64,000 bases of DNA. It comes from Chitinophaga pinensis. Its GTDB lineage: Bacteria > Bacteroidota > Bacteroidia > Chitinophagales > Chitinophagaceae. The notes under the pieces are model-generated. The model saw only the letters and a list, made by a program, of their open reading frames with translations. It made no database searches and was not told where the DNA came from. Shown here in pieces: positions 15,687 through 25,866 of the stretch; positions within the stretch are counted from its first letter, which is position 1, and each line of letters opens with the position of its first letter. The translations under genes and the position numbers were made by a program. The stretch lies in NCBI GenBank assembly GCA_902167325.1, contig LR632930.1, positions 5,890,001 through 5,954,000 on the forward strand, written 5' to 3'.

Positions 15687-16672
15687 ACCATCCCATTACA
15701 GACCTGCTGGGCATCCGGCACCCCGTGATCATGGCTCCCATGTTCCTCGTCAGCAACGAGGCCATGGTAAGCGCCGCCATCCGCAGCGGCATCGCGGGCA
15801 CCTTCCCTTCCCTCAACTACCGGAAGGAAGGCGAACTGCATGCCCTCCTGGAAAGGCTCAATGCCGTCCGCGCAGCCCACCCCGGCGGTAACTACGGCGT
15901 AAATCTCATCGTACAAAAAACGAACCCGCTCTATAAAAAGCACCTGGATGCCTGTGTGGCAGCCAAAGTTCCGTTTTACATCACCTCCCTCGGCAATCCA
16001 CGCGAAGTGATCGACGCAGCCCATTCCTATGGCGCCAAAGTCTTTTGCGATATCACCAACCTCGAGCACGCCCAAAAAGCGGCACAGGTAGGGGCAGACG
16101 GATTTATCGCCGTATGCTCCGGCGCAGGCGGCCATGCCGGCCCCTACCCTATGCATGTACTCATCCCCGCACTGGAAAAAGCCTTCCCGGGCATGCCCAT
16201 CGTAGCCGCAGGAGGTATCGCTTCCGGCAAACAAATGGCCAGTGCCATGGTACTCGGTGCTGATGGGGTTTCCATTGGCACACGGTTCATCGCCAGCCAT
16301 GAGGCCAATGTAAGTGATGAGTATAAACAGGCCATCGTAGACCATGGCATGGAAGACATAGTGCTTACCGAGCGCCTTTCCGGTACGCCCTGCAACATCA
16401 TCAATACCCCCGCCGCGCAAAAGCTTGGCTACAAGCAGAGCAGCTGGGAAAAATGGTTGTCGCGCAACCCGCGTACAAAGAAGTATTTCAAGATGATGGT
16501 GCAGCTCAAAGGCATGAAAATGCTGGAAAAAGCAACCAAACCTAATTACTATAATCAATTGTGGAGTGCAGGACAAAGCGTGGAGATGGTAGACGGCATT
16601 GAGCCGGTGGAATCCATCATTGCACAGCTGACGGAAGAGTACCAAAAAAGTTTTCAGCCTTTCTGCTCATGA
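15683..16672 (+). CDS. Nitronate monooxygenase family flavoprotein
   Basis: A 329-residue TIM-barrel FMN enzyme of the 2-nitropropane dioxygenase / nitronate monooxygenase family. Family features include HPVIMAPMFLVSN near residue 12, the GADGFIAVCSGAGGHAG loop near residue 137, AAGGIASGKQMASAMVLGADGVSIGTRF near residue 176, and the C-terminal segment. The usual activity is FMN-dependent oxidation of nitronates, but enoyl reductase (FabK-like) roles exist in the same fold. It overlaps ribE and the MFS gene by 4 nt each; co-expression with a flavin biosynthesis gene suits a flavoenzyme. Confidence 0.88.
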   Translation: MNHPITDLLGIRHPVIMAPMFLVSNEAMVSAAIRSGIAGTFPSLNYRKEGELHALLERLNAVRAAHPGGNYGVNLIVQKTNPLYKKHLDACVAAKVPFYITSLGNPREVIDAAHSYGAKVFCDITNLEHAQKAAQVGADGFIAVCSGAGGHAGPYPMHVLIPALEKAFPGMPIVAAGGIASGKQMASAMVLGADGVSIGTRFIASHEANVSDEYKQAIVDHGMEDIVLTERLSGTPCNIINTPAAQKLGYKQSSWEKWLSRNPRTKKYFKMMVQLKGMKMLEKATKPNYYNQLWSAGQSVEMVDGIEPVESIIAQLTEEYQKSFQPFCS

Positions 16673-17823
16673 ATGATATCAATCGTTATAAGGCCCGGCT
16701 TTCTGTCGCGGCCTTTTTCTTTTTAAATGGTTTATGCTTTGCTTCCTGGGCTTCCCGCATCCCTGCGATACAGGAACACCTTGCACTAAGCGAAGCCGCA
16801 CTAGGCAGCCTGCTCCTTTGCATACCGGTAGGTGCGCTCATTTCCCTGCCCATTGCAGGCTGGCTCGTAACCCGCTCCGGCAGCCGCCCGGTTATGATTT
16901 TAGCCGCGGTGTTGTATGCGGTATTCCTCTTTTGCATAGGCCAGGCCGGCAACCCATGGATACTGGGGTTCGTCCTGTTCCTGTTTGGCTTCGCGGGTAA
17001 CCTGGGTAACATTTCCATAAACACCCAGGCCGTGAGCGTGGAAGCATTGTATGGCCGGTCTATCATGTCTTCTTTCCACGCCGTATGGAGCCTTGCGGGG
17101 CTTGCTGGTGCCGGCATAGGAACATTGATGGTAAACCTCCGCACTCCTCCTTCCCAACACTTCATGATGGTGACCGGTACTGCCTTGCTGTTGGTGATCC
17201 TCTCATTCCGGAACGCCCTTCCACATACCAAAACCACCAGCGGCCATCAACCCATTTTCGTGAAGCCTGATAAAACCCTCATCAGTCTGGGTATCATCGC
17301 TTTCTGCTGTATGATCTGCGAAGGCACGATGTATGACTGGAGCGGGGTTTATTTTGCTAAAGTAGTGGAGGCCGATCCCGGGAAAGTGACCATCGGGTAC
17401 ACTGCCTTTACCGCTGCCACTACCTCGGGCCGCTTTATCGGAGACTGGCTCACCAAACGTTTTGGCATCCTCGGCATGCTGAAAGGCAGTGGTATACTGG
17501 CAGCTTCCGGCCTTTTACTGTCTGTTGCCTTCCCTACCGTATGGTTCTCTGCCCTGGGCTTTTTCCTTGTAGGCCTTGGTGTGTCTACCGTAATACCTCT
17601 TGTGTATAGTGAAGCAGGGCGCAGTAAAACCATGAGCCAGAGCATGGCGCTTGCGGCAGTAAGTACTTTCGGCTTCTTCGGCTTTCTGCTGGGGCCTCCG
17701 CTGATCGGGTTTATCGCACAGGCTTCGGGGCTGCGCATTTCTTTCCTGTTCATAGCAGTAATGGCTTCCATGATCACGGTAATGGCGGTGCGGAAATCGC
17801 GCGGGGCAAACGGAGGGAAATAA
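16669..17823 (+). CDS. MFS transporter (YbjJ/FucP-like)
   Basis: A 384-residue membrane protein with 12 predicted helices. The N-terminal segment FFFLNGLCFASWASRIPAIQ and the loop motif GWLVTRSGSRPV after helix 2 place it in the major facilitator superfamily, closest in pattern to YbjJ-like carriers. The substrate is unknown. It is the third gene of the ribE operon (ATGA overlap with the preceding gene). Confidence 0.85.
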   Translation: MNDINRYKARLSVAAFFFLNGLCFASWASRIPAIQEHLALSEAALGSLLLCIPVGALISLPIAGWLVTRSGSRPVMILAAVLYAVFLFCIGQAGNPWILGFVLFLFGFAGNLGNISINTQAVSVEALYGRSIMSSFHAVWSLAGLAGAGIGTLMVNLRTPPSQHFMMVTGTALLLVILSFRNALPHTKTTSGHQPIFVKPDKTLISLGIIAFCCMICEGTMYDWSGVYFAKVVEADPGKVTIGYTAFTAATTSGRFIGDWLTKRFGILGMLKGSGILAASGLLLSVAFPTVWFSALGFFLVGLGVSTVIPLVYSEAGRSKTMSQSMALAAVSTFGFFGFLLGPPLIGFIAQASGLRISFLFIAVMASMITVMAVRKSRGANGGK

Positions 17824-17830
17824 AACTTAT

Positions 17831-17838
17831 TATCTTTG
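17831..17838 (+). promoter_or_regulatory. -7 element directly upstream of truB
   Basis: TATCTTTG ends only 4 nt before the truB ATG, so transcription would start at or next to the A of the start codon. No -33 TTG is seen at the right distance. Confidence 0.5.
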
Positions 17839-17842
17839 CGCC

Positions 17843-18535
17843 ATGTCAGAAACACCGAATTTTCAGGAAGGCGCCGTGCTGTTGATCAATAAACCCTTGA
17901 CCTGGACCTCGTTCGACGTAGTCCGCAAGATCCGCAATACCACTAAAGCCAAGATCGGCCATGCCGGTACGCTGGACCCTCTGGCCACCGGGCTTCTCAT
18001 TTGCTGCACCGGCAAAATGACCAAGAAAATCAACGAATACCAGGCGAAAGAAAAAGAATATACCGGCACCTTCACGCTGGGCGCAGTAACCCCTACGTTC
18101 GATCTCGAATCAGAACCGCAGAACCACCAGCCCGTTCCCCAGCTGGATAAAGCCGCACTGCAGGCCATTGCCGACAAATTCACCGGTCCCATTCAGCAGC
18201 TCCCTCCCATCCACTCTGCCATCAAACAAAACGGCAAGCCCATTTACCACCTCGCCCGCAAAGGTGTGGAAGTAATAGTGGAACCGCGCTCCATCGTGAT
18301 CCATGCTTTTGAAATTACTGCGGTGGAATTACCTGTGGTACACTTCCGGGTGGAATGCAGCACCGGTACTTACATCCGTTCACTGGCCAATGACTTCGGC
18401 GCAGCCGTAGGATGTGGTGGCCACCTCAGCAGCCTCTGCCGCACACGCATCGGTCCCTTCAAACTGGAAGACGCCATGGATGTGGTGCAATTCATCGAGG
18501 AATACAAGAAAATGCAGGAAACTCAGAACGGATAG
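17843..18535 (+). CDS. truB: tRNA pseudouridine-55 synthase TruB
   Basis: A 230-residue enzyme that makes pseudouridine 55 in the tRNA T-loop. The catalytic motif GHAGTLDPLATGLL has the nucleophile D45. The domain continues through KEYTGTFTLGAVTPTFD and STGTYIRSLANDFG. The C-terminal PUA domain of proteobacterial TruB is missing, as is usual for this group. The 3' end overlaps the convergent outer-membrane protein gene by 13 nt. Confidence 0.96.
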   Translation: MSETPNFQEGAVLLINKPLTWTSFDVVRKIRNTTKAKIGHAGTLDPLATGLLICCTGKMTKKINEYQAKEKEYTGTFTLGAVTPTFDLESEPQNHQPVPQLDKAALQAIADKFTGPIQQLPPIHSAIKQNGKPIYHLARKGVEVIVEPRSIVIHAFEITAVELPVVHFRVECSTGTYIRSLANDFGAAVGCGGHLSSLCRTRIGPFKLEDAMDVVQFIEEYKKMQETQNG

Positions 18536-20952
18536 CCGATCGCTACGTTCCAGATGATATTGTCGCGGCGCCAGCGGCCTTCGCCGAGCGTCCATTCACC
18601 AATGTACCAGCCCTTGCTGTTCTGGGTGGGGTATGGTTTCTTGAGGGGTATGCCCCAGTCGAGGCGGATCACGAAATAACTGAAATCCAGCCGCACACCG
18701 GCACCGGTACCGATGGCAAGATCCTGATAGATATTCTTGAGCTTAAATGCCGCACCAGGCCTGCTGGTGTCTGTCTTCAGCATCCAGATATTACCAAAAT
18801 CAAGGAAGGTAGCGCCTTTCAGCATCATGGTTCCCCCAAATAAGCGAAGGATGTTGAAGCGGTATTCCACGTTCCCTTCAAAACGCATATCCCCAGTCTG
18901 ATCCGGAAAAATTGTGGCGGTATAAGAAGTATCGCGGAATGAGCCAGGGCCCAGTGTGCGCAGGCGCCATGCCCGGATACTGTTAGGTCCACCGGAGGTA
19001 AACTGCCTTACATAAGGTAACACATCGCTTTCCCCGTAAGGGAGGCCCAGCCCAAGATAGGCACGTGTAGCCACGCTGCTGCGGTTGTAGTTCCAGAAAT
19101 GACGGTAATCCAGATCCAGCCGCACAAAGCGCGAGATCTTTACATTCGCAGCAGTCTCCAGGTTGTCGCGCTTACTGGTGATCACATTCAACAGGCTGTT
19201 CACCCCTTCCAGCCATGCACCTGATTCTTCAAGAGCAACGCGGAAGTAGGTGTTTTGTTTCTTATGGAAAATATCGTCGTTGCTGAAGGTGTATACCACT
19301 GCTTCACCACCAATGAATGCCGGTTCGAAGCTGCGCTGCAGATAAGGATTTTCCTTTACAACTGTATCCCGGAACTGGGGCGTTAAGGTTACGCCTACAT
19401 AGTTCAGATTGAAGGGTTTCACGTTCCAGCGCTTGTAAATAGACTCGTTCCATTCATAACCGAGGGCTCCGGTTACCGTACGGATATTGAACTTATCGAT
19501 ACGGCGCAGGTTGTTGTATCCGGCGGAGATGCGGGTTTTGGCGGTAGACTTGTAATTCTGCCGCACCCGGAAAGGCAGGGCGAAGCGGGGCAGCACATAA
19601 TCCGCATTCACACCATACTCCTGCGCCTGCATGGAAAGGCCCACACGGTTCTGGTTCCGCAGCTCGATACCGCCCTTCACGGTAATATGCAGCTCGTTTG
19701 CCGCACGGTTGAGATTGAAGTGGCGGTAACCCACAGATATAGCACTTCCCACGGCATAGTCGTTGGAAGTAGTTACGTCGAAGTTGGTGCTGAATTCCTG
19801 CTTTTTACGGGGCGATAACTGGATGTATGCATCCAGCTTCTGTACGGTGTCCTTTGCGTCTTTATACTGCAGGCTCACAAATTGCCAGAGGTTGAGGTCG
19901 TACAGGCGGTTGATGGTATTGCTGTAATTGGAAGTGGAATACCGATCGTTGGGCCGCAGCTGAATGGCGCGCCCCAGTACACGGGGCCTTACGATGTTCT
20001 GATGATATTTGATGGTAAGGTTACGTGTTTCGGTGGTATTGAAAGTAGTGTCTTCAGTACTTTCCTGCAGTGCCATGTCCGGATACACGATAATCTTGTT
20101 AAGGAAGAAAAGCTTCGTTTGATCACTGGCGGAATCTTCGGGGGGCACCACGGCTACTTCCACATCAAGGGTCGGCTTTTCATCAGCACGCAGTACATTG
20201 GGCATCACCTCGAACGGGTTCAGCGGATCTACGAAGAGCGATTTATTGAGGGTGTCTACCGTGAAGATTACAAGGTCGCGGTTGAATTTGTAGTATCCCG
20301 CATCCCGGATAAGACGGGTGAGGCGCTCACGTTCGCTGCTGAGATCAGATGCTTTGTAGGGTACATCGGTTTTCAGGAGCGACAGCCGCTCACCTTCCTT
20401 CACAACCTTGGCGATGGCGGAGTCAGGAATATCGTAAGTGATCTTGCGGATGATGAAATTTTTACCGGTGTTAACATCGTAGGTAACGGATGCTTTCCGG
20501 CCGCTTTCACTTTGCCGCGTTTGAATGGTTGCGTAGAAATAGCCCTGGTTATTGAGATAAGCGACCATCCGCTGCGCCGATTCCTTCGTTTTGAGTGAAT
20601 CATAGATCACCGGAGCTTCAAGGTTCCTTTCACTCAGCATGAGGTTCCAGAACCAGTTACTCTTTTTTTCGTAATTCTTCTGATTATAAAGCCACACCTT
20701 CAAGCGGGAACCGAGGAATTTGCGGTTGGGCTGCTGCAGCTGGAGCGAACGGGACGACAGATCATTTTTCAGATCGTTCTTTTCACTGGAGGCAACCGGC
20801 CCGGTCACTTCCACATCGGTATCTACGAGCAGACTTTGATTTTCCTGAAGGTAACGGGTGTTGGAGCAGGCCGTCAGAAACAGGCATACCATTAGCCAGA
20901 GCAAGCGCTGGTGGGGCAATCCGGAAGTGGATGGGTATGTCGGTTTCTTCAC
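18523..20952 (-). CDS. BamA/TamA-like outer membrane lipoprotein
   Basis: An 809-residue Omp85-superfamily protein. A lipoprotein signal ends in LTAC (C29). POTRA-like segments follow (about 70-280), then a 16-strand-type barrel that ends in F (AIGYPF), as needed for Bam recognition. It resembles the Bacteroidota TamA-like translocation/assembly proteins. The start is a GTG at 20952; no ATG is in frame upstream. It overlaps truB at the 3' end and is divergent from the RNA methyltransferase gene. Lipid-anchored Omp85 proteins are common in this phylum; the client is unknown. Confidence 0.88.
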   Translation of the reverse strand: MKKPTYPSTSGLPHQRLLWLMVCLFLTACSNTRYLQENQSLLVDTDVEVTGPVASSEKNDLKNDLSSRSLQLQQPNRKFLGSRLKVWLYNQKNYEKKSNWFWNLMLSERNLEAPVIYDSLKTKESAQRMVAYLNNQGYFYATIQTRQSESGRKASVTYDVNTGKNFIIRKITYDIPDSAIAKVVKEGERLSLLKTDVPYKASDLSSERERLTRLIRDAGYYKFNRDLVIFTVDTLNKSLFVDPLNPFEVMPNVLRADEKPTLDVEVAVVPPEDSASDQTKLFFLNKIIVYPDMALQESTEDTTFNTTETRNLTIKYHQNIVRPRVLGRAIQLRPNDRYSTSNYSNTINRLYDLNLWQFVSLQYKDAKDTVQKLDAYIQLSPRKKQEFSTNFDVTTSNDYAVGSAISVGYRHFNLNRAANELHITVKGGIELRNQNRVGLSMQAQEYGVNADYVLPRFALPFRVRQNYKSTAKTRISAGYNNLRRIDKFNIRTVTGALGYEWNESIYKRWNVKPFNLNYVGVTLTPQFRDTVVKENPYLQRSFEPAFIGGEAVVYTFSNDDIFHKKQNTYFRVALEESGAWLEGVNSLLNVITSKRDNLETAANVKISRFVRLDLDYRHFWNYNRSSVATRAYLGLGLPYGESDVLPYVRQFTSGGPNSIRAWRLRTLGPGSFRDTSYTATIFPDQTGDMRFEGNVEYRFNILRLFGGTMMLKGATFLDFGNIWMLKTDTSRPGAAFKLKNIYQDLAIGTGAGVRLDFSYFVIRLDWGIPLKKPYPTQNSKGWYIGEWTLGEGRWRRDNIIWNVAIGYPF

Positions 20953-21002
20953 TGTAAGTTTGAATTAACGGGTAAGTGCCGCTCCCGCCATGGCGGGACA
21001 TG

Positions 21003-21033
21003 TTGGCTGAATGCCGGATTTCACGTAGGTTTG
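21003..21033 (+). promoter_or_regulatory. Promoter of the TrmH-type methyltransferase gene
   Basis: TTG (21003-21005), a 20-nt spacer and TAGGTTTG (21026-21033) match the Bacteroidota consensus. The element ends 5 nt before the ATG at 21039, which supports that start over the upstream one at 20976 and predicts a leaderless or near-leaderless mRNA. Confidence 0.75.
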
Positions 21034-21038
21034 ACCCT

Positions 21039-21776
21039 ATGTTATCAAAGGCGCAAATTAAATATATTACCGGACTACAGCACAAAAAATACCGTCAAAA
21101 ATTTGGCCAGTTTGTCGCTGAAGGAGATAAGATCGTGCAGGAGTTGCTGGAAACCGGTGCTGGTGTGAAAACGATTTTCGCTACCCGGGAGTGGCTCCTC
21201 GATAACCGGGAACTGGCCGAAAAGGCCGCAGCAGTGGAGGTGCTGGAAGTAACGCCAGAAACCCTCCGTCAGCTAAGCTCCCTCTCTGCCCCTAACCGTG
21301 CCCTCGCCCTCGCCGATATCCCGCCCGCCCGCGATTTTGTTCCGGAAGGCGTCTCCCTCGCCCTCGAAACCATCCAGGACCCCGGTAACCTCGGTACCAT
21401 CATTCGTATAGCCGACTGGTTTGGCATCCGCCAAATCGTTTGCTCGCCAGATTGTGTGGATGCATTTAACGCCAAAACCATCCAGGCTACCATGGGCAGC
21501 TTCCAGCGCGTGACCGTTATTATCCGGGATATCCCCCAGTTTTTGGAGAAACATCCTGCCCTCCCCTCTTACGCCGCCACCCTTCACGGCAACGATATCA
21601 CCCTCACTAAAAAAGTAACAGAAGGCATCCTGCTTATCGGAAATGAATCGCGCGGACTGAGCGAAGAAGTACTCCGCCGCAGCAGCCATCACATCACCAT
21701 TCCGCGTATCGGCCAGGCCGAATCACTGAATGCTGCCGTAGCTGCCGGTATTATTTGCGGAAGACTGCTTATTTAA
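21039..21776 (+). CDS. TrmH/SpoU family RNA 2'-O-methyltransferase
   Basis: A 245-residue SPOUT-fold methyltransferase. The three motifs are ALETIQDPGNLGTIIRIADW (about 110-129), LLIGNESRGLSEEVL (about 202-216) and IPRIGQAESLNAAVAAGII (about 223-241). An N-terminal substrate-binding domain precedes them. The target is probably an rRNA or tRNA ribose, not defined by sequence. The 3' end overlaps the convergent permease gene by 8 nt. Confidence 0.92.
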   Translation: MLSKAQIKYITGLQHKKYRQKFGQFVAEGDKIVQELLETGAGVKTIFATREWLLDNRELAEKAAAVEVLEVTPETLRQLSSLSAPNRALALADIPPARDFVPEGVSLALETIQDPGNLGTIIRIADWFGIRQIVCSPDCVDAFNAKTIQATMGSFQRVTVIIRDIPQFLEKHPALPSYAATLHGNDITLTKKVTEGILLIGNESRGLSEEVLRRSSHHITIPRIGQAESLNAAVAAGIICGRLLI

Positions 21777-22992
21777 ACTGAATGGCCCGTACCGGAACTA
21801 TTCTCCGGATGAGCATAGAGGGTATGATGAGAATTAACACGCACACCACCAGCGTACCCACATTGATGAGTGCCACTTTCCACCATTGAATGGCGATCGG
21901 TGCCACCGACATGTAATACGACTCTTCCGGCAGCCGGATAAAGCCGGTGTATTGCTGCAATAAAGCCAGCCCCAGCCCCAGAATATTACCGATAATAATA
22001 CCCACCACCACTATGTACCCTGCCTGATACAGGAATATGCCCTGAATGGAAGTATTCCTTGTACCAAGGGCTTTGAGAATACCTACCATGTTGGTACGTT
22101 CCAGGATCAGGATGAGCATGGCAGTGATCATATTGATCACGGCCACAATGGTCATGATGATGAGGATGATGGTCTCGTTCTTGTTCTGCAGGCCCAGCCA
22201 ATCAAAGATATTAGGGTAAATCTCCTGCATGCTGCGCATCCCAAGCTCGGCATCGCTGATTTCGTCGCTGATGAGTGATGCAGCCGCATCCATATCCCTG
22301 AAACGGTGGAGATGTACTTCGTACCCGCCGATGTTATCGGGTGCCCAGTCGTTCAGCCGGCGGATGAGGTTGATATCCCCTACGATATAGGTTTTATCAT
22401 ATTCCTCGATACCCGTTTTGTATATACCGCAGATGGTGAGCTTCCGGGCGCGGGGCTGCTGCCCGTCGCCCTGCATGAAATAAATAATAATTGCATCGTT
22501 CAGCTTCAGGTTCAGTAATGCCGCAGTACTGGCGGAAATAATCACTTCGGGAGCATACCCGCTGTCCACCGCCCGGGTGGTACGGCCTTCTGTAATAAAT
22601 GGCAGTGCCTGCCCCCCGTTTACCCCTTTAAAGATCATTCCTTCCGTTTCCCGCCCTTTTTTGACGATGACGGACTTGGTGGCAAAGGGGCTGACGGAAC
22701 TAACCAAAGGGATGGTGGAAAGTCGCTTCTCAAGGGCACTGTCTTCCGGGAAAGGACTCGGTTCGGCATTGGGACCTCCCGTTTCCCGATACTCCGTGAT
22801 ATGGTAATGCCCCCAGAAACTGAAGATCTTATCGGAAATCACCTGCTGGAACCCGCTGATCATTGCCGTGGCGATAATCATCACCGCTACACTGAAGGCA
22901 GTAGCCGCCATTGCGATGTTGATGATGAACCGTGAAAAGGAGGAAGAACGGTTAAAAGCTATCCTTCCGGCAATAAACATGGAGATGCGCAT
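21769..22992 (-). CDS. FtsX-like ABC transporter permease (LolC/LolE type)
   Basis: A 407-residue inner-membrane permease of the MacB/LolC group: one N-terminal helix (about 22-48), a large periplasmic domain (about 50-260), then three C-terminal helices. The N-terminal pattern MRISMFIAGRIAF and the block TMVAVINMITAMLILILERT are typical of lipoprotein-releasing permeases. A role in moving lipoproteins to the outer membrane is inferred. No ATPase gene is adjacent, so its partner is encoded elsewhere. Confidence 0.86.
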   Translation of the reverse strand: MRISMFIAGRIAFNRSSSFSRFIINIAMAATAFSVAVMIIATAMISGFQQVISDKIFSFWGHYHITEYRETGGPNAEPSPFPEDSALEKRLSTIPLVSSVSPFATKSVIVKKGRETEGMIFKGVNGGQALPFITEGRTTRAVDSGYAPEVIISASTAALLNLKLNDAIIIYFMQGDGQQPRARKLTICGIYKTGIEEYDKTYIVGDINLIRRLNDWAPDNIGGYEVHLHRFRDMDAAASLISDEISDAELGMRSMQEIYPNIFDWLGLQNKNETIILIIMTIVAVINMITAMLILILERTNMVGILKALGTRNTSIQGIFLYQAGYIVVVGIIIGNILGLGLALLQQYTGFIRLPEESYYMSVAPIAIQWWKVALINVGTLVVCVLILIIPSMLIRRIVPVRAIQFK

Positions 22993-23036
22993 GGCGCGAA
23001 TTTATACATTTTAGAAATTCATTGTAAATTACAGCT

Positions 23037-24329
23037 ATGAGGACAGTCGCATTTGTTTGCTGCACCCTGGCGGCACTATTGTTTTTCCCCGGCGCCAATG
23101 GTCAGGTTAACAGCATCACGCCCGACCATATTTACCACCAGAACATCGCCACCGTGAAGCTGACCCCGCCCGGCGAAATGCTTGGCCTTCCCATATTATC
23201 CCTCAATTCGGGCGATCAGCTCGAACTGCAGTTCGATGACCTGCAGAACGAGATCAAATCTTACTTCTATACCCTCCAGCTCTGTAATGCAGACTGGACG
23301 CCCGCTCAGGTCAATACCATCGATTACCTCCGCGGCTTTTCAGAAGTACAGATCCGCGACTACCGGTTTTCCTCAGTGGCCCTGCAAAAGTATGTGCATT
23401 ACAAGGCCCGCATCCCCAGTGCCAACTCAACGCCCACACGATCAGGCAATTACCTGCTGAAAGTATACCTCGATGGCGATACCAACCGCCTGGCTTTTAC
23501 CCGCCGCCTCATGGTCATCAACAGCAAGGCCGGTGTGGCGGGATGGATCTCCCAGCCTACCAACCCGAAGTTTTTCCGCAATTCCCAGAAAATTAACGTT
23601 TCCGTCAATACGAAAGGCCTCAATGTCCAGAACCCCTTCGATCAGGTGAAGATCGTTATCCAGCAGAATTTCCGCTGGGATAATGCCATCACCAACATCA
23701 AGCCCATGTTCATTAAGGGCGATGTGATTGAGTATAACGCTGAGCAGGATTGTATTTTCCCGGCCATGAAAGAATGGCGGTGGGTAGATCTCCGAAGCTT
23801 CCGCCTGCAAACAGAGCGCGTTCAAAACACACAATACCTCCGCAATGGTACTGTAATCAACGTCATGCCCGATGCTCCCCGCGACAACCAGATATACCAA
23901 TACCTCCGGGACATCAATGGCATGTTTGACCCTTCTACCATCGAAGACTACAACATCCAGTTCGAAGGGGATTATGCCCGCGTCAACTTCAACTTCCCCA
24001 TGAAAGAACCCTTTGCCGGTTATGATATGTATATTTTCGGGGAGCTTACCCAATACGAGGTAAACGACCGCAATAAAATGACCTGGAACGGTGAAAAGGG
24101 AGCTTATGAAGGCGCACTTTTCCTCAAACAGGGATATTACAATTACGTATACGGACTGGTAGACCGCACCAACCGCAACTCCGCCTTAAGCACAGAATTG
24201 ACTGAGGGGAACTGGTGGGAAACAGAAAATGCCTACACCATTCTCGTTTATTACCGCACGCTCGGCGGGCGGCACGATGAACTGGTAGGCATGCTCCGTA
24301 TGAATTCTCTCACCAACAGGCAGCGTTAA
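23037..24329 (+). CDS. DUF5103 protein, type IX secretion system plug family
   Basis: A 430-residue exported protein with a signal peptide (about residues 1-22, cleaved after ANG). The family is found across Bacteroidota, and its founding member from Flavobacterium johnsoniae was described as the Plug that closes the periplasmic side of the SprA translocon. Visible hallmarks are YFYTLQLCNADWTPAQVN near residue 80, a central immunoglobulin-like region, and NWWETENAYTILVYYR near the C-terminus. It suggests the genome has type IX secretion; no other T9SS gene is in this window. It overlaps the convergent ndh stop by 4 nt. Confidence 0.85.
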   Translation: MRTVAFVCCTLAALLFFPGANGQVNSITPDHIYHQNIATVKLTPPGEMLGLPILSLNSGDQLELQFDDLQNEIKSYFYTLQLCNADWTPAQVNTIDYLRGFSEVQIRDYRFSSVALQKYVHYKARIPSANSTPTRSGNYLLKVYLDGDTNRLAFTRRLMVINSKAGVAGWISQPTNPKFFRNSQKINVSVNTKGLNVQNPFDQVKIVIQQNFRWDNAITNIKPMFIKGDVIEYNAEQDCIFPAMKEWRWVDLRSFRLQTERVQNTQYLRNGTVINVMPDAPRDNQIYQYLRDINGMFDPSTIEDYNIQFEGDYARVNFNFPMKEPFAGYDMYIFGELTQYEVNDRNKMTWNGEKGAYEGALFLKQGYYNYVYGLVDRTNRNSALSTELTEGNWWETENAYTILVYYRTLGGRHDELVGMLRMNSLTNRQR

Positions 24330-25675
24330 CGCACATGATGCACGTCAGGCACCTGCGGATCGGTTTGATAAATTGACTGTCTTAGTTTTACAATGTTGGC
24401 CGCACCGCGCTTGATGATGATGCGCGTTCCACGGTCGTACGTGAAATAGCGATATATCCAGTTGATCATTACCACCAGTTTATTCCGGAAGCCCAGCAAA
24501 TTAAGCAGGTGCACTACCATCCAGGCCAGCCAGGCAATATACCCGCTCAGCCTGATGCCGGCAAACTCAGTTACCGCACGGTTCCGGCCAATTGTGGCCA
24601 TAGATCCCAGATCCGTGTATTTAAACGGTTTCTGTGCCTGCCCCCTGAGCTGGTGTGCAATGTTTTTCCCCAGCTGTTTACCCTGCTGCATAGCCACTTG
24701 GGCCACCATAGGGTAACCTTTTGAGAAACGCTCATCATTCACCATCATGGCAATATCGCCCACGGCATAGATGTTCTGCGTGCCTTTCACGAGGTTCAGG
24801 TCGTTGACATGCACACGGCCGTTGGGCAGCATGGCTTCTTCCGGCAAGCCGGGTACCGACATCCCTTTTACACCCGCCGCCCAAATGAGCGACTGCGTTT
24901 GCAGGGTTTCTCCGTTGTTAAGGGTAAGTGTAAGCCCGTCATAATCTTTCACCGCCACATTGGTAAGCACTTTTACACCAATATGTTCCAGCGAGGCTTT
25001 TGTTTTTTGGCTCGTTACTTCAGACATTCCCGCCAGTACACGGGGGCCCGCTTCAATGAGGTACACGTCCATCAGGTGAAGGGGCAGCTCCGGATAATCT
25101 TTCGGGAGAATGTATTTCCGTAACTCCGCAAATGCTCCTGCCAGCTCTACGCCTGTAGGCCCGGCGCCCACCATCACGAAATTCAGTTTGGAGCGGATGG
25201 CCGTCTCATCCGTGATCAGCAGCGATTCTTCGAACTGCTTCAGCACGTAATTCCTGATCTGCACGGCTTCAATGAGCGATTTCATGCCTATGGCATGCTC
25301 CTCGATCATTTTGTTGCCGAAAAAGTTGGTATTGGAACCCGTGGCCAACACGAGGTAATTGTAGGAGATATCACCAATGTTGGTTTCCAGTATATTATTG
25401 GCAGCATCCACGCCTTTTACTTCCGCCATGCGGAAGTGGAAGTTTTTTTGCTTTTTAAAGATGCCACGGAGAGGAAATGCAATACTGTCCGGCTCGAGAC
25501 CTGCAGTAGCTACCTGGTAAAGTAACGGCTGAAAGAGATGATAGTTATTCCTGTCGAGCAGTACCACCTGTACAGGGACTTTTCTGAGTGATTTGGCAAG
25601 ATTGATCCCGGCAAAACCGCCGCCAACGATCACGACCCTGGGAAGTGTTGAATCCGGTAAGTTCGGTTGTATCAT
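24326..25675 (-). CDS. ndh: Type II NADH:quinone oxidoreductase (NDH-2)
   Basis: A 449-residue flavoprotein that passes electrons from NADH to quinone without pumping protons. The start is placed at ATG 25675 (MIQPNLPDST), just before the FAD-binding motif VVIVGGGFAGINLAKSL. A second GxGxxG (VGAGPTGVELAGAFAEL) binds NADH near residue 165. IYAVGDIA lies near residue 295, and the C-terminal membrane-associated part includes YIAWLAWMVVHLLNLLGFR. It is a monocistronic-looking gene, convergent with DUF5103. Confidence 0.93.
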   Translation of the reverse strand: MIQPNLPDSTLPRVVIVGGGFAGINLAKSLRKVPVQVVLLDRNNYHLFQPLLYQVATAGLEPDSIAFPLRGIFKKQKNFHFRMAEVKGVDAANNILETNIGDISYNYLVLATGSNTNFFGNKMIEEHAIGMKSLIEAVQIRNYVLKQFEESLLITDETAIRSKLNFVMVGAGPTGVELAGAFAELRKYILPKDYPELPLHLMDVYLIEAGPRVLAGMSEVTSQKTKASLEHIGVKVLTNVAVKDYDGLTLTLNNGETLQTQSLIWAAGVKGMSVPGLPEEAMLPNGRVHVNDLNLVKGTQNIYAVGDIAMMVNDERFSKGYPMVAQVAMQQGKQLGKNIAHQLRGQAQKPFKYTDLGSMATIGRNRAVTEFAGIRLSGYIAWLAWMVVHLLNLLGFRNKLVVMINWIYRYFTYDRGTRIIIKRGAANIVKLRQSIYQTDPQVPDVHHVR

Positions 25676-25866
25676 GGTTTGTGCATTTAGGATGGTATAA
25701 CACCTTGGCCACAAATGCCATACCACCGAAACAATTCTCAAAATTACAAAACTTTCAGGATAAAATGAAAGATTTGAAAATATAGATATGATTATTCCTG
25801 ATAACCGGTTAATTAGCGGGATTTAAATGTTCGTAAAACAACCATCTGGCTGATGAATTGGCAAAG